Shown here: positions 35,064 to 43,558 of the stretch, piece by piece
How the letters are laid out: each line of letters opens with the position of its first letter
How positions within the stretch are numbered: the stretch's first letter is position 1
From: Hyphomicrobiales bacterium
GTDB taxonomy: Bacteria; Pseudomonadota; Alphaproteobacteria; Rhizobiales; Rhizobiaceae
Assembly: GCA_900472675.1 (NCBI GenBank)
Contig: UCJA01000010.1
Span: 310,001 to 374,000 of the forward strand
Direction: 5' to 3'
DNA length: 64,000 nucleotides
Notes under the pieces: model-generated
The model's database searches: none
Seen by the model: only the letters and a program-made list of their open reading frames with translations
What the model was told of the DNA's origin: nothing
Program-made: the position numbers and the translations under genes

Positions 35064-35822
35064 ATGGTGATCCATGTGCAGCGCAAGCGGGAGGCGAGCG
35101 GCCAGCTCCACGACGGCGAGGCTTTGACGCCTGTCGGTCGCGAGACGCTGCACGAACGCGTCTACATGCAGCTGCGCCGTTCGCTGATCACCGGCATGTT
35201 CGATGCGGGCGACGTGCTGCGGATCGTCGACCTTGCCGATCGGCTGCAGACCAGCACCATGCCGGTACGCGAGGCGCTGGGTCGGCTGGTATCGGAACAG
35301 GCGCTGGAGGCGCTGCCCAACCGCTCGGTGCGGGTGCCGCTGATCACCCGCGCCCGGCTGGACGATCTGGCCCGTGCCCGGTTGCTGATCGAAGGGCAGA
35401 TGGTCGCCTTGGCGCTTCCCCATCTCACCGACGAGGATTTCGCGATTCTCAAGCAGATCAACGTCGATTGCGACGACGCCTTCGAGCGGCATGGCAAGGA
35501 TATCGGCCAGGTCACCTCCGAGCTCAACCAGCGTTTCCATTTCCATATCTACCGGGCCGCCGGGTCGGCTGTCCTCATTCCGATCGTCGAAAGCCTGTGG
35601 CTCCAGTCCGGCGCGATCATCCGCCGTGCAGCTCTCATTCACGATGCGCATGGCGGGCTTGCCGCGACCGATCATCACTGGGCCCTCATCGACGCGCTGG
35701 AGCGGCGCGATCTCGATGCTGCCCTGCAGTCTCTCGCCAATGACATCGGCCGGTCGTTCGACCTGATCCGCGGTCGCTTCGATGACGAAGACCAGACTGC
35801 GGAAGGAGGCGCCGATGCCTGA
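35064..35822 (+). CDS. GntR-family regulator, FCD type
   Basis: A 252-residue regulator. The winged helix (~20-85) contains LHERVYMQLRRSLITGMFDAGDVLRIVDLADRLQTSTMPVREALGRL. The FCD ligand domain (~95-230) has LNQRFHFHIYRAAGSAVLIPIVESLWLQSGAIIRR and a late HH in ATDHHWALIDALERRD, candidate metal ligands. GGAGGGAGG precedes ATG 35064. Its last eight bases overlap the TIGR04076 gene. It probably senses the imported compound or a derivative and controls both arms of the Liv/AKR cluster through the palindrome at 34999. Confidence 0.93.
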   Translation: MVIHVQRKREASGQLHDGEALTPVGRETLHERVYMQLRRSLITGMFDAGDVLRIVDLADRLQTSTMPVREALGRLVSEQALEALPNRSVRVPLITRARLDDLARARLLIEGQMVALALPHLTDEDFAILKQINVDCDDAFERHGKDIGQVTSELNQRFHFHIYRAAGSAVLIPIVESLWLQSGAIIRRAALIHDAHGGLAATDHHWALIDALERRDLDAALQSLANDIGRSFDLIRGRFDDEDQTAEGGADA

Positions 35823-36162
35823 ACAGGACGACGGTTTTGATCTTTTCGATCTGCGCGTCGATGTCATCATTCCCGAGGGCGGCAAGGTCTATTGCGGCGC
35901 CAGGCCCGGTGATCATTTCGAGCTGCGCGGCGAGATGCTGCATCTCCCGGCGGATCAAGGGATTTCGATCTACTCTCTGGCCTCGGTGCTGCCGTTGCTC
36001 GCCGCCAAGCAGCGCCCGACGCATCGCAACGACTGGATGACGACGGACGCTGACATCGCTTGCCCCGACCCGAACTGCTCGACCCGGCTGCGGATCACCC
36101 GCACGGGGCTGCGCCGGTTCAGCCATGCCGCCACCACGGCAGTTCCATTGAAAGACGAATAG
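35815..36162 (+). CDS. TIGR04076-family small protein
   Basis: A 115-residue cytoplasmic protein. The pattern LRVDVIIPEGGKVYCGARPGDHFELRGEMLHLP, then ISIYSLASVLPLLAAKQRPTHRNDWMTTDADIACPDPNCSTRLRITR, fits the TIGR04076 family, including the conserved Cys-rich end (ACPDPNC). The biochemical role of the family is unknown. GGAAGGAGG lies upstream of ATG 35815, which overlaps the regulator gene by eight bases. It is followed by the aldo-keto reductase after eight bases, so the three are translationally linked and TIGR04076 probably acts in the same catabolic step. Confidence 0.8.
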   Translation: MPEQDDGFDLFDLRVDVIIPEGGKVYCGARPGDHFELRGEMLHLPADQGISIYSLASVLPLLAAKQRPTHRNDWMTTDADIACPDPNCSTRLRITRTGLRRFSHAATTAVPLKDE

Positions 36163-36170
36163 GCTTACCC

Positions 36171-37217
36171 ATGCAACGCATCACCATCGCCCCCGGTTAT
36201 GAAATCTCCCGCGTCATTCGCGGCGGCTGGCAGCTCGCCGGCGGGCATGGGGACATCGATGCCGACCGCGCCATCGACGACATGGTGGCCTTTGCTGATG
36301 CCGGCATCACCACCTTCGACTGCGCCGACATCTATACCGGCGTCGAGGAGCTAATCGGTCGCTTCCGGCTGCGCTACCGCGACCTCAGAGGCGAGGAGGC
36401 GCTGTCGCGGATCCGGGTGCATACGAAGTTCGTGCCCGATCTTGCCGTGTTGCCCACCATCAGCAAGGCCTATGTGGAGAGCGTCATCGACACCTCCCGC
36501 CAGCGCCTCAATCTGGAATGCCTCGATCTCGTGCAATTCCACTGGTGGGCCTATGATTTGCCCGGCTGGCTGGAGACGGCGGGCTGGCTGAAGGAGCTGC
36601 ACGACGAGGGCAAGATCGGCAAGATCAGCGGCACCAATTTCGATACGGACCATATCCAGGCGATCGTCGACGCTGGTGTACCCTTCACCTCGCTGCAGCT
36701 GCAGTATTCGCTGCTGGATACCCGCCCGGAAAAGCGCATGGTGCAGCTGGCGATGGAGAAGAATTTCGCGCTGTTCTGCTACGGCACGGTGGCGGGCGGG
36801 TTTCTCGGCGACCGCTGGCTCAGCCAGCCCGAACCGGAGCATCCGCTCGAGAACCGGTCGCTGACCAAGTACAAGCTGATCATCGATGATATCGGCGGCT
36901 GGGACTATTTCCAGGCGCTGCTGTCGACGCTGCGGAGGATCGCCGATCGTCACGGCGTGGACATTGCGACCGTTGCCAGCGCTGCCATGTTGCTCCGCCC
37001 GGGCGTTGCAGCGGTCATCGTCGGTGCCCGCAACCGGGACCATCTCAGCCCCAATCTGGCCATCGCCGATCTCGTCTTCAGCGAAACCGATCGTGCCGAA
37101 CTCGACGCCATCCTCTCCCAGGCGACGCCGCTGGACGGGGATGTCTATACGCTGGAGCGGGACCGGGAGGGCCGTCACGGCAGCATCATGAAATACAATC
37201 TCAACAAAGGGGAATGA
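36171..37217 (+). CDS. Aldo-keto reductase
   Basis: A 348-residue NAD(P)H-dependent oxidoreductase with tetrad residues Asp and Tyr in TFDCADIYTGVEE, Lys in VHTKFVPD and His in LDLVQFHWWAYD. It resembles the reductase half of the 30050-31516 fusion throughout (both have LQFHWW/VQFHWW, ALFCYGTVAGGFL versus LLAYGTLSGGFL, and the TKYKLIIDDIGGW type segment), so the cluster holds two paralogues. The start at 36171 is eight bases after the TIGR04076 stop. It is followed immediately by the binding-protein gene. Confidence 0.92.
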   Translation: MQRITIAPGYEISRVIRGGWQLAGGHGDIDADRAIDDMVAFADAGITTFDCADIYTGVEELIGRFRLRYRDLRGEEALSRIRVHTKFVPDLAVLPTISKAYVESVIDTSRQRLNLECLDLVQFHWWAYDLPGWLETAGWLKELHDEGKIGKISGTNFDTDHIQAIVDAGVPFTSLQLQYSLLDTRPEKRMVQLAMEKNFALFCYGTVAGGFLGDRWLSQPEPEHPLENRSLTKYKLIIDDIGGWDYFQALLSTLRRIADRHGVDIATVASAAMLLRPGVAAVIVGARNRDHLSPNLAIADLVFSETDRAELDAILSQATPLDGDVYTLERDREGRHGSIMKYNLNKGE

Positions 37218-37237
37218 CAATGAAAAGGGGAACCAAA

Positions 37238-38497
37238 ATGAAAACAGGACTTCTGCTGTCCGGCCTGATCGCGGCGCTTGCTGCCTCGACCGCGCCGAGC
37301 TTTGCTGCCGATTGTGATATCACCGTCGGCCTCGTCATGGAGCTGACGGGCCCCGCCGGTGAATACGGCCAGGCGGGCGCGAAATCGGTGCAGATGGCAT
37401 TCCGTGATTTCAACGATGCCGGTGGTGTTGGTGGCTGCAAGGTCGTTGCCGATACGCGGGACAGCCAGAGCCAGGGCAACGTCGCCGTCGACCAGGCGAC
37501 CCAGCTCGTCAACATCAAGAAGGTGCCAGTCATCATCGGCGGCATCATCTCGTCGGTCTCTATCCCGATCCTGACTTCGGTCACAGCACCGGCTGGCGTC
37601 GTGCAGGTCTCGCCCGCTTCTTCGTCGCCGACGCTGACGCAGCTTGGCCGCGACGGCAAGACCAAGGGCGTGTTCTTCCGCACCATCACCTCCGACGCCC
37701 TGCAGGGCACGGCGGCCGCCAAATATGCGCTGGACCAGGGCCTGAAGAAGATCGCCGTCATCCACGTGAACAACGACTTCGGCGTCAATCTGGTGCGCGA
37801 ATTCACCGCCGCCTACAAGAAGCTCGGCGGCACGATTACCGCGACCGTGCCCTATAACGAGAAACAGTCCAGCTACGCGTCCGAGGCCAGCGCCGCCATG
37901 GATGGCGAGCCGGATGCGCTGTATCTCATCAGCACGCCCGTCGATGGCGCGACGATCGCCCGTGCCTGGGTATCAGGCGGCGGCAAGCAAGCCTTCCTCC
38001 TCAACGACGGCATGAATTCCAACGACTTCATCGAAAGCGTCGGCGCCCAGTATCTGGAGAATGCCTACGGCACGTCGTCGGGCACCACGCCGACCGCCTC
38101 GACGGAATACTTCAACAGCAACTACGAGGCCTTTTCGGGCGGTATTTCGCCGACGGCGCCTGCTGCCGACCGTTCCTATGACGCCGGCGCCATCGTCGCA
38201 CTGGCGATCGCCAAGGCCGGCAAGTCCGACGCTGCCGCGATCAAGGCCGCCATGCCGCAAGTCGTGGCCGACGGCGGAACGCCGATCCATGCCGGCAAGG
38301 AAGAGTTCGCCAAGGCCCTGCAACTGATCAAGGATGGCAAGCCGATCAAGTACGAAGGCGTTATCGGCCCAGTCAGCTTCGACCAGTATGGCGACATCAC
38401 CGGACCCTTCCGCCTGTGGAAGATCACCGGCGGCAAGGTGACGACGGTCGGCGAGATGAGCACCGACGAGGTGGGCAAGATCAAGTCGGGGCAGTAA
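37238..38497 (+). CDS. Branched-chain-type ABC transporter substrate-binding protein (LivJ family)
   Basis: A 419-residue periplasmic protein with signal peptide MKTGLLLSGLIAALAASTAPSFA. It has the Peripla_BP_6 fold: ITVGLVMELTGPAGEYGQAGAKSVQMAFRDFNDAGGVGGCKV, PVIIGGIISSVSIPILTSVTAP and LKKIAVIHVNNDFGVNLVREF. ATG 37220 and ATG 37238 both have an AGGGG ribosome site; the latter gives the cleaner signal peptide. It supplies ligand to the divergent LivHMFG system, although encoded on the other arm of the cluster. A strong terminator follows. Confidence 0.92.
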   Translation: MKTGLLLSGLIAALAASTAPSFAADCDITVGLVMELTGPAGEYGQAGAKSVQMAFRDFNDAGGVGGCKVVADTRDSQSQGNVAVDQATQLVNIKKVPVIIGGIISSVSIPILTSVTAPAGVVQVSPASSSPTLTQLGRDGKTKGVFFRTITSDALQGTAAAKYALDQGLKKIAVIHVNNDFGVNLVREFTAAYKKLGGTITATVPYNEKQSSYASEASAAMDGEPDALYLISTPVDGATIARAWVSGGGKQAFLLNDGMNSNDFIESVGAQYLENAYGTSSGTTPTASTEYFNSNYEAFSGGISPTAPAADRSYDAGAIVALAIAKAGKSDAAAIKAAMPQVVADGGTPIHAGKEEFAKALQLIKDGKPIKYEGVIGPVSFDQYGDITGPFRLWKITGGKVTTVGEMSTDEVGKIKSGQ

Positions 38498-38525
38498 AGG
38501 TCGGCCTAATCCCAAAGGAAACCGC

Positions 38526-38559
38526 GGGCGGCCAGGGAGCGAGATCTCCCTGGCCGCCC
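38526..38559 (+). terminator. Strong hairpin terminator after the LivJ-type gene
   Basis: GGGCGGCCAGGGAG (38526-38539) and CTCCCTGGCCGCCC (38546-38559) pair perfectly over 14 bp around a six-base loop. It is followed by GTTCTTGTT, a modest T-tract. Confidence 0.85.
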
Positions 38560-38728
38560 GTTCTTGTTAGGGACTTTGGGCCGCTGCGCGGTGCCGCGAT
38601 GCAGTGTGGCCGTTTCAAGGGTAAGTTATTCGCATTTGCACAATAATTTCGCATTTTCCTTTCACTCATGCCGCCCTAATTTCTGGCATTGCAGAGGGCA
38701 ACAGATATGCCTTGAAAGGATCTACGAG

Positions 38729-39502
38729 ATGAACTGGTTGAAAAGCGTGGCAGTAGCAACACTGCTTCAGGTCGTGGCTGTCGCGCCGTCGATGGCGGGC
38801 GAAGATCTGGCGGCGATCAAGAAGGCCGGTGTGTTCAAGATCGGCACGGAAGGCACCTATTCGCCCTTCACCTTCCACGACCAGAGCGGCAAGCTTGTCG
38901 GCTTCGATGTGGAGATCGGCGAAGCCGTTGCGAGCAAGCTCGGCGTCAAGGCTCAGTTCATCGAGGGCAAGTGGGACGGCCTGATCGCCGGCATCGACGC
39001 CAAGCGCTACGACGCGGTGATCAACCAGGTGGGCATCACCGAAGCGCGCAAGCAGAAGTACGACTTCTCCGAGCCCTATATCGCGTCCAAGGCCGTGTTG
39101 ATCGTTCGCCAGGACGATACCGACATCAAGGGCTTTGAAGGCCTCAAGGGCAAGAAGGCGGCGCAGTCGCTGACCAGCAACTATGGCAAGCTTGCCGAAC
39201 AGTCGGGTGCGGAACTCGTGGGCACCGATGGCTTCGACCAGTCGGTACAACTCGTACTGACACGCCGGGCCGATGCCACGATCAACGACAGCCTCTCCTT
39301 CCTCGACTTCAAGAAGCAGAAGCCGGATGCGCCGCTGAAGATCGCCGCGCAGAAGGACAACGCCGAATATTCCGGTATCATCATCCGCAAGGGTGAACCG
39401 GAACTGCTGGAGGCGGTCAACAAGGCGCTGGCCGAGATCAAGGCCGACGGCACCTACCAGAAGGTCTCCACTAAGTATTTTGGCCAGGACGTCTCGAAGT
39501 AA
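38729..39502 (+). CDS. Amino-acid ABC transporter substrate-binding protein (cystine-type, family 3)
   Basis: A 257-residue periplasmic protein with signal MNWLKSVAVATLLQVVAVAPSMA and SBP_bac_3 landmarks: GVFKIGTEGTYSPFTFHDQSGKLVGFDVEIGEAV, KWDGLIAGIDAKRYDAVINQVGITEARKQKYDFSEPYI. This pattern is commonest in cystine or polar amino-acid systems. ATG 38729 has GAAAGGA upstream. It is separated from its permease by a terminator-like hairpin at 39563, which would make the binding protein more abundant than the membrane part. The preceding 230 bases hold the LivJ terminator and an AT-rich promoter region. Confidence 0.93.
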   Translation: MNWLKSVAVATLLQVVAVAPSMAGEDLAAIKKAGVFKIGTEGTYSPFTFHDQSGKLVGFDVEIGEAVASKLGVKAQFIEGKWDGLIAGIDAKRYDAVINQVGITEARKQKYDFSEPYIASKAVLIVRQDDTDIKGFEGLKGKKAAQSLTSNYGKLAEQSGAELVGTDGFDQSVQLVLTRRADATINDSLSFLDFKKQKPDAPLKIAAQKDNAEYSGIIIRKGEPELLEAVNKALAEIKADGTYQKVSTKYFGQDVSK

Positions 39503-39562
39503 GTCGGTTTCGGCCCTAAACTTCTTACCCGCCGGGACTTCGTCCTTGCGTCATCATTGCAA

Positions 39563-39595
39563 ATCGTCCGGCGCCCGCGCCGGACGATGTTTTTA
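39563..39595 (+). terminator. Intra-operon terminator/attenuator between binding protein and permease genes
   Basis: ATCGTCCGGCGC (39563-39574) pairs perfectly with GCGCCGGACGAT (39577-39588) and is followed by GTTTTTA. It sits between the binding-protein gene and its own permease, so partial termination is expected. Confidence 0.8.
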
Positions 39596-39607
39596 TAGAG
39601 GTCCGTC

Positions 39608-40288
39608 GTGCCGCATTGGCTTCAACTGATGGTGGATGCCCTGCCGACCCTGATATGGGCCGGCATCAAGTTCACCATTCCGCTCACGCTCCTGTCCTTT
39701 GTGCTCGGCCTTGCGCTGGGGCTGCTGACGGCCGTCACGCGCCTGTTCGGACCAGCTCCGCTCTCGCTGATCGCGCGCTTCTATGTCTGGGTGATCCGCG
39801 GCACGCCGCTGCTGGTCCAGCTGTTTGTGATTTTCTACGGGCTTCCGAGCATCGGCATCCTCCTCGACGCTTTCCCCGCAGCGCTGATCGGCTTTACGCT
39901 CAATGTCGGCGCCTATACGTCGGAAATCATCCGCGCCGTAATTTCGTCGGTGCCGAAGGGGCAGTGGGAAGCGGCCTACTCGATCGGCATGAGCTGGCGT
40001 CAGGCCATGGTCCGAACCGTACTGCCGCAGGCGGCACGCGTGGCGGTGCCGCCGCTCTCCAACACCTTCATCTCGCTGGTCAAGGATACCTCGCTTGCCG
40101 CGGCGATCACCGTGCCCGAACTCTTCCAGGCGGCGCAGCGTATCGTTGCCACGACCTATGAACCGCTAATCCTCTATATCGAGGCGGCGCTAGTCTACCT
40201 GGTGCTGAGCTCGGTCCTGTCGACGCTGCAGGTTCGGCTGGAGCGGCGCTTTGCCCGCTATGGCGGCATGATGGAGACCAACCGATGA
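39608..40288 (+). CDS. Amino-acid ABC transporter permease
   Basis: A 226-residue inner-membrane subunit with YVWVIRGTPLLVQLFVIFYGLPS and the EAA loop WEAAYSIGMSWRQAMVRTVLPQAARVAVPP. Being alone, it probably forms a homodimer, as in cystine-type importers. The GTG start at 39608 has GAGG 6 bases upstream. Its stop overlaps the ATPase start by four bases. Confidence 0.93.
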   Translation: MPHWLQLMVDALPTLIWAGIKFTIPLTLLSFVLGLALGLLTAVTRLFGPAPLSLIARFYVWVIRGTPLLVQLFVIFYGLPSIGILLDAFPAALIGFTLNVGAYTSEIIRAVISSVPKGQWEAAYSIGMSWRQAMVRTVLPQAARVAVPPLSNTFISLVKDTSLAAAITVPELFQAAQRIVATTYEPLILYIEAALVYLVLSSVLSTLQVRLERRFARYGGMMETNR

Positions 40289-41040
40289 TCAAGCTCTCCC
40301 ACATCGAGAAGCGGTTCGGTGATGCCGTGATCCTCAAGGACATCAGCCTCGACATCGCCGAAGGCAGCGTAACGGCGCTCGTCGGACCATCGGGCGGCGG
40401 CAAGAGCACGCTCTTGCGCTGCATCAACCTCCTGGAGATCCCGACCGCCGGCGCGCTGCAAATCGGCGACGCGCGGCTGGAGTTTGCACCGGGCCGAAAG
40501 ATCGGCTGGCCGGCCATCCAGAAAATCCGGCGCCAGACCGGCATGGTGTTCCAGAATTTCCAGCTGTTTCCCCACCGCACGGCAATCGAAAACGTGATGG
40601 AGGGCCTGACCACGGTGCTCGGATGGCCGAAGGCCAAGGCGCGGGAACGAGCCATGGAACTGCTGGTGAAGGTCGGCATGGAGCACAAGGCGGACGCCTG
40701 GCCGGCGACGCTTTCAGGCGGACAGCAGCAGCGGATCGCCATTGCCCGGGCGCTCGCGCCGTCACCGCAGGTGCTGCTTTGCGACGAGCCGACCTCGGCT
40801 CTTGATCCGGAACTGTCGGGCGAAGTTGTGGATGTGCTGGGTAAGCTGGCGGCAGAGGGAACGACCATGGTGATGGCAACCCACGACCTGCGGCTCGCGT
40901 CGCGCATCGCCAATGTCGTGGTGTTCCTGGAGGCCGGGCAGATCGTCGAGACCGGGCCCGCCAAGAGCCTGTTTCAAACGCCCCAACATGACCGCACGCG
41001 GCAGTTCATCTCGTCGATCAACGCGGCCCAAACCCTTTGA
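40285..41040 (+). CDS. Amino-acid ABC transporter ATP-binding protein
   Basis: A 251-residue ATPase with Walker A GPSGGGKST, signature LSGGQQQR, Walker B VLLCDEPTSALDPE and a following ATHDLRLASRIA switch His. It is translationally coupled to the permease (ATGA). Together with 38729 and 39608 it forms a complete polar amino-acid importer. It is convergent with rsgA. Confidence 0.95.
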   Translation: MIKLSHIEKRFGDAVILKDISLDIAEGSVTALVGPSGGGKSTLLRCINLLEIPTAGALQIGDARLEFAPGRKIGWPAIQKIRRQTGMVFQNFQLFPHRTAIENVMEGLTTVLGWPKAKARERAMELLVKVGMEHKADAWPATLSGGQQQRIAIARALAPSPQVLLCDEPTSALDPELSGEVVDVLGKLAAEGTTMVMATHDLRLASRIANVVVFLEAGQIVETGPAKSLFQTPQHDRTRQFISSINAAQTL

Positions 41041-41081
41041 AGCCGGGAGGATCTGGCGGTCGGTCCGCCGGCTTAAGCCTT

Positions 41082-42116
41082 TTAGTACTTCTTCTTGCGG
41101 ACGGTCTTATTGCCCTTCGGTCCACTGACGACCGGCGTCCGTGCGCGGTTTTCGGTCTGCATGCTGCGCCAGCGCTCCAGGCGCTCCGCAGATAGATCGC
41201 CGCTCGCAATGGCTGCCTGCACGGCGCAGCCCGGCTCATGGGCGTGGGTGCAGTCCCGGAACCGGCACAGCGGCGCGAGTTCGGTGATCTCGGCAAACAG
41301 TGTGTCGATCCCGTCCGTGATATCGCTGACGTAAAGCGTCCGGATCCCCGGGGTATCGATTACCCAGCCGCCGCCGGCAATGGGGTGCAGCGATCGTGCC
41401 GTGGTCGTGTGGCGGCCCTTCGCGTCCTTTTCGCGAATGCCTCCGGTCTTTTGGGCGTCGTCGGATGCGAGACCAGCCAGGGTGTTCACGAGCGTCGATT
41501 TGCCGACGCCGGAGGATCCGACCAAGGCGACCGTCTGGCCGGGGCCGCACCAGGGCTTCAACAGATCGACGGCATCAGCGGATTTTGCATTGAGCGTCAC
41601 CACGGGCAGGTCGCGCTGCAGGGCTCTTGCTTGAACCTCATAGACACTGGCGTCTTCGGCGGTATCGGCCTTGGTCAGCACGATGACCGGCGTGGTGCCG
41701 GCCTGATTGGCCATGATGAGATAGCGCTCGAGCCTCCCGACATTGAAATCGGCGTTGCAGGAGGTGGCGATGAAAAGCGTGTCGATGTTGGCGGCCGCCA
41801 GCTGCTGGCCATGGCCGCCTTCGGTGCGCCGCTGGAATACGGTTTTGCGATCGAGGCGCCTGACCAGCATGTTGGTGAGGGGATTGGCAAGAACCCAGTC
41901 GCCCACCGCAAATTCGGCAGTGCTGGTATTGGGCGGAAACTCGATCTCGACTGGCCCCGTGACATCGATGACATCGATCCGGGCCCGGTGCACCGAGGAG
42001 ACACGCCTCGGGACGAGATTTTCTTCGCCGGGTTCGACCTGCTCTGCGAAGAAGGCGGACCATCCAAGCCGCTCGAGTGGCGATGTCGGGGTGTTCGTGG
42101 TCAAACCTTGATCCAA
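41082..42116 (-). CDS. rsgA: Ribosome small-subunit-dependent GTPase A
   Basis: A 344-residue circularly permuted GTPase that assists late 30S subunit maturation. An OB-fold N-terminus (~35-105) is followed by the permuted G domain with G4 LTKAD before G1 GSSGVGKST and G3 DTPGIRT. A C-terminal zinc motif reads CRFRDCTHAHEPGC, with a basic tail (RKKKY). The frame opens at a TTG (42116); an in-frame TTG four codons later is equally possible, and neither has a strong ribosome site. Confidence 0.95.
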   Translation of the reverse strand: MDQGLTTNTPTSPLERLGWSAFFAEQVEPGEENLVPRRVSSVHRARIDVIDVTGPVEIEFPPNTSTAEFAVGDWVLANPLTNMLVRRLDRKTVFQRRTEGGHGQQLAAANIDTLFIATSCNADFNVGRLERYLIMANQAGTTPVIVLTKADTAEDASVYEVQARALQRDLPVVTLNAKSADAVDLLKPWCGPGQTVALVGSSGVGKSTLVNTLAGLASDDAQKTGGIREKDAKGRHTTTARSLHPIAGGGWVIDTPGIRTLYVSDITDGIDTLFAEITELAPLCRFRDCTHAHEPGCAVQAAIASGDLSAERLERWRSMQTENRARTPVVSGPKGNKTVRKKKY

Positions 42117-42220
42117 ATCGCGTTGAAGCGGTCATCCGCCTCGCTGTTTTCGAGGCCCCTGCCTTAACGTAATTAGCGCAGGAAGCAAACCGATCTCGTC
42201 TCAGTTCAACGGGCTGTGAA

Positions 42221-43249
42221 TCACGGTTTGCCGGGCTTGCCCTTATGGTTGTCCTTGCCAGGTTTGCCCTTGTCGTCCGGTTTGCCGGGCTTATCCTTAT
42301 CGTCGTCCTTCCCAGGCTTACCCTTGTCGTCAGGCTTTCCAGGTTTGTCCGGATCGCTTGGCTTGCCGGGTTTGCCCGGATCGCCGGGCTTGCCGGGTTT
42401 TGCCGGGTCACTTGGCTTGCCGGGTTTGACGTCGCCGCCAGTCCCGGCGCCGCCGCTCTTGTCGTCATCGCTGCTGTCCGGAGAACTTGTGTTGGATCCG
42501 CTGCCCGTGCCGGATTTGACGCCGGTGGTACCTGCCGGTGATGAGACGGACGATTCCGGGCTTGCGGATGGCTCGCTGGTGGTGGCAGCCGCTCCGCTCA
42601 AACTTGTTGTTCCGACAGCCGATACGCGAGCGATGGAAGGTGCGACGGCGGCAATGGAGGGGGCAGTCGTCACGCCGGCAACAGTCATGCCCTTGACGCT
42701 GTCGACCGAGGCTGACTGGCCGGCAGCAACGTTCGAGCGCTGGCCCGATGCGAACGAGGTGACCTGAACAAGCCCGCGGTTGACGGAGACAGCCGCTGCG
42801 GATTTCGTGACCGAGACGCGAAACTTCGTGCCTTTCACGACGGCCGCCAGGAACGGTGTCTGCACCGTCGTATGGGGGTGGTCGCGCTTTTCGATCTCCA
42901 GGTCCAGCACGCCTTTTTGCTGTACCACCTCCGTTTTCCGGTCATTCGTTCCGGAGGTAAAGATGCCGGCAAGTGTGTTCGGCTGGAAGGAGAGACTTTC
43001 CACGCCCCGCGTCAGTTGCACGCGTCCCTTTGGACCTGTCGAAATCCAGGCGTTGTTCGGAATAATGTCGCCAGTCCTGACGGCATTCCAGCCCTGTTTG
43101 TCCAAGGTGTAGTTGACCTGCTGGGTCGTTTTGGCGACCTGCCAGTCACCTTCAGACGCGAGGACAAAGGTCGGCATCAACGTCAGGATCAACAGGATAG
43201 ATATGAGGATACGCAAAACCAACTCCGCGGCCAGTGGTGCTAGACGCAT
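42221..43249 (-). CDS. Exported FecR-domain protein with PGKP-rich tail
   Basis: A 342-residue protein with an N-terminal signal or anchor (LRILISILLILTLMPTFVLASE). A FecR domain follows (~40-165: GDIIPNNAWISTGPKGRVQLTRGVESLSFQPNTLAGIF, TPFLAAVVKGTKFRVSVTKSAAAVSVNRGLVQV). After that come a Ser/Thr/Ala-rich linker and, from residue ~271, a collagen-like low-complexity tail built of PGKPxDP and KGKPGKD units. FecR domains act as periplasmic signal transducers. It is divergent from the CHASE2-EAL protein at 43559, a likely functional partner by analogy with the FecR-CHASE2 operon at 20857-26519. Confidence 0.88.
   Translation of the reverse strand: MRLAPLAAELVLRILISILLILTLMPTFVLASEGDWQVAKTTQQVNYTLDKQGWNAVRTGDIIPNNAWISTGPKGRVQLTRGVESLSFQPNTLAGIFTSGTNDRKTEVVQQKGVLDLEIEKRDHPHTTVQTPFLAAVVKGTKFRVSVTKSAAAVSVNRGLVQVTSFASGQRSNVAAGQSASVDSVKGMTVAGVTTAPSIAAVAPSIARVSAVGTTSLSGAAATTSEPSASPESSVSSPAGTTGVKSGTGSGSNTSSPDSSDDDKSGGAGTGGDVKPGKPSDPAKPGKPGDPGKPGKPSDPDKPGKPDDKGKPGKDDDKDKPGKPDDKGKPGKDNHKGKPGKP
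42224..42439 (-). repeat. Short tandem repeats encoding the PGKP tail
   Basis: Imperfect repeats of about 15-18 bases (GGCTTGCC/GGTTTGCC-like units) encode around ten PGKP blocks in 72 residues, first with Ser/Gly-Asp-Pro and later with Asp/Lys spacers. Repeat number is likely variable between strains. Confidence 0.8.
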
Positions 43250-43487
43250 ATCGTTGTTCGCTTAATAACTTTTGAAAACTTAAGCTTAACGGCCGTTCAT
43301 ACTGTCTCTGAGCGGGTTTACTGAGCTCAACACTGCCTTCATCGCATGGCGACGAAATCCCCGCGTCCTGAAGCAATAAATTTGATCGCTCAATTAGGAG
43401 GAGCGCAAAAACCTTAAGCTTTTTGCTGTGTGGTGTCGGCAAGCAGGCGAAAGAATGGAAGATCGTGACAGCCAAGGGGGAGGAGCA
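43250..43487. other. Divergent promoter region of the FecR / CHASE2-EAL pair
   Basis: A gene-free region, AT-richer than its surroundings. It contains a perfect palindrome TTAAGCTTAA at 43280-43289 and a second TTAAGCTT at 43414-43421. No open frame with a ribosome site was accepted here. Confidence 0.5.
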
Positions 43488-43547
43488 ATGACTGCATCGA
43501 TGTCGGCAGTAACGGCAGTGCCTTTCCCTCGATCGACCAGGGTGTGA
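43488..43547 (+). CDS. Possible 19-codon leader peptide upstream of the CHASE2-EAL gene
   Basis: ATG 43488 is preceded by GGGGGAGGAGCA, the strongest ribosome site in this neighbourhood, and the frame ends at TGA 43545-43547 (MTASMSAVTAVPFPRSTRV). The stop overlaps an alternative GTG start of the large gene (GTGTGA) and lies just upstream of its ATG. It could couple translation of the receptor gene. No homology is claimed. Confidence 0.35.
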   Translation: MTASMSAVTAVPFPRSTRV

Positions 43548-43558
43548 GGAACAGGCCG

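Noticed and set aside
34968..35885. N-terminal extension of the livG frame (306 extra codons)
   Set aside because: Antisense to the GntR-type regulator and lacking ABC features; ATG 34967 gives the normal family length.
42224..42439. CRISPR-like short repeats
   Set aside because: They are imperfect 15-18 base tandem units in frame with a protein tail, without spacers.
43152..43475. 107-codon open frame in the FecR/CHASE2-EAL divergent region
   Set aside because: Overlaps the FecR start, has no ribosome site and no recognisable sequence.
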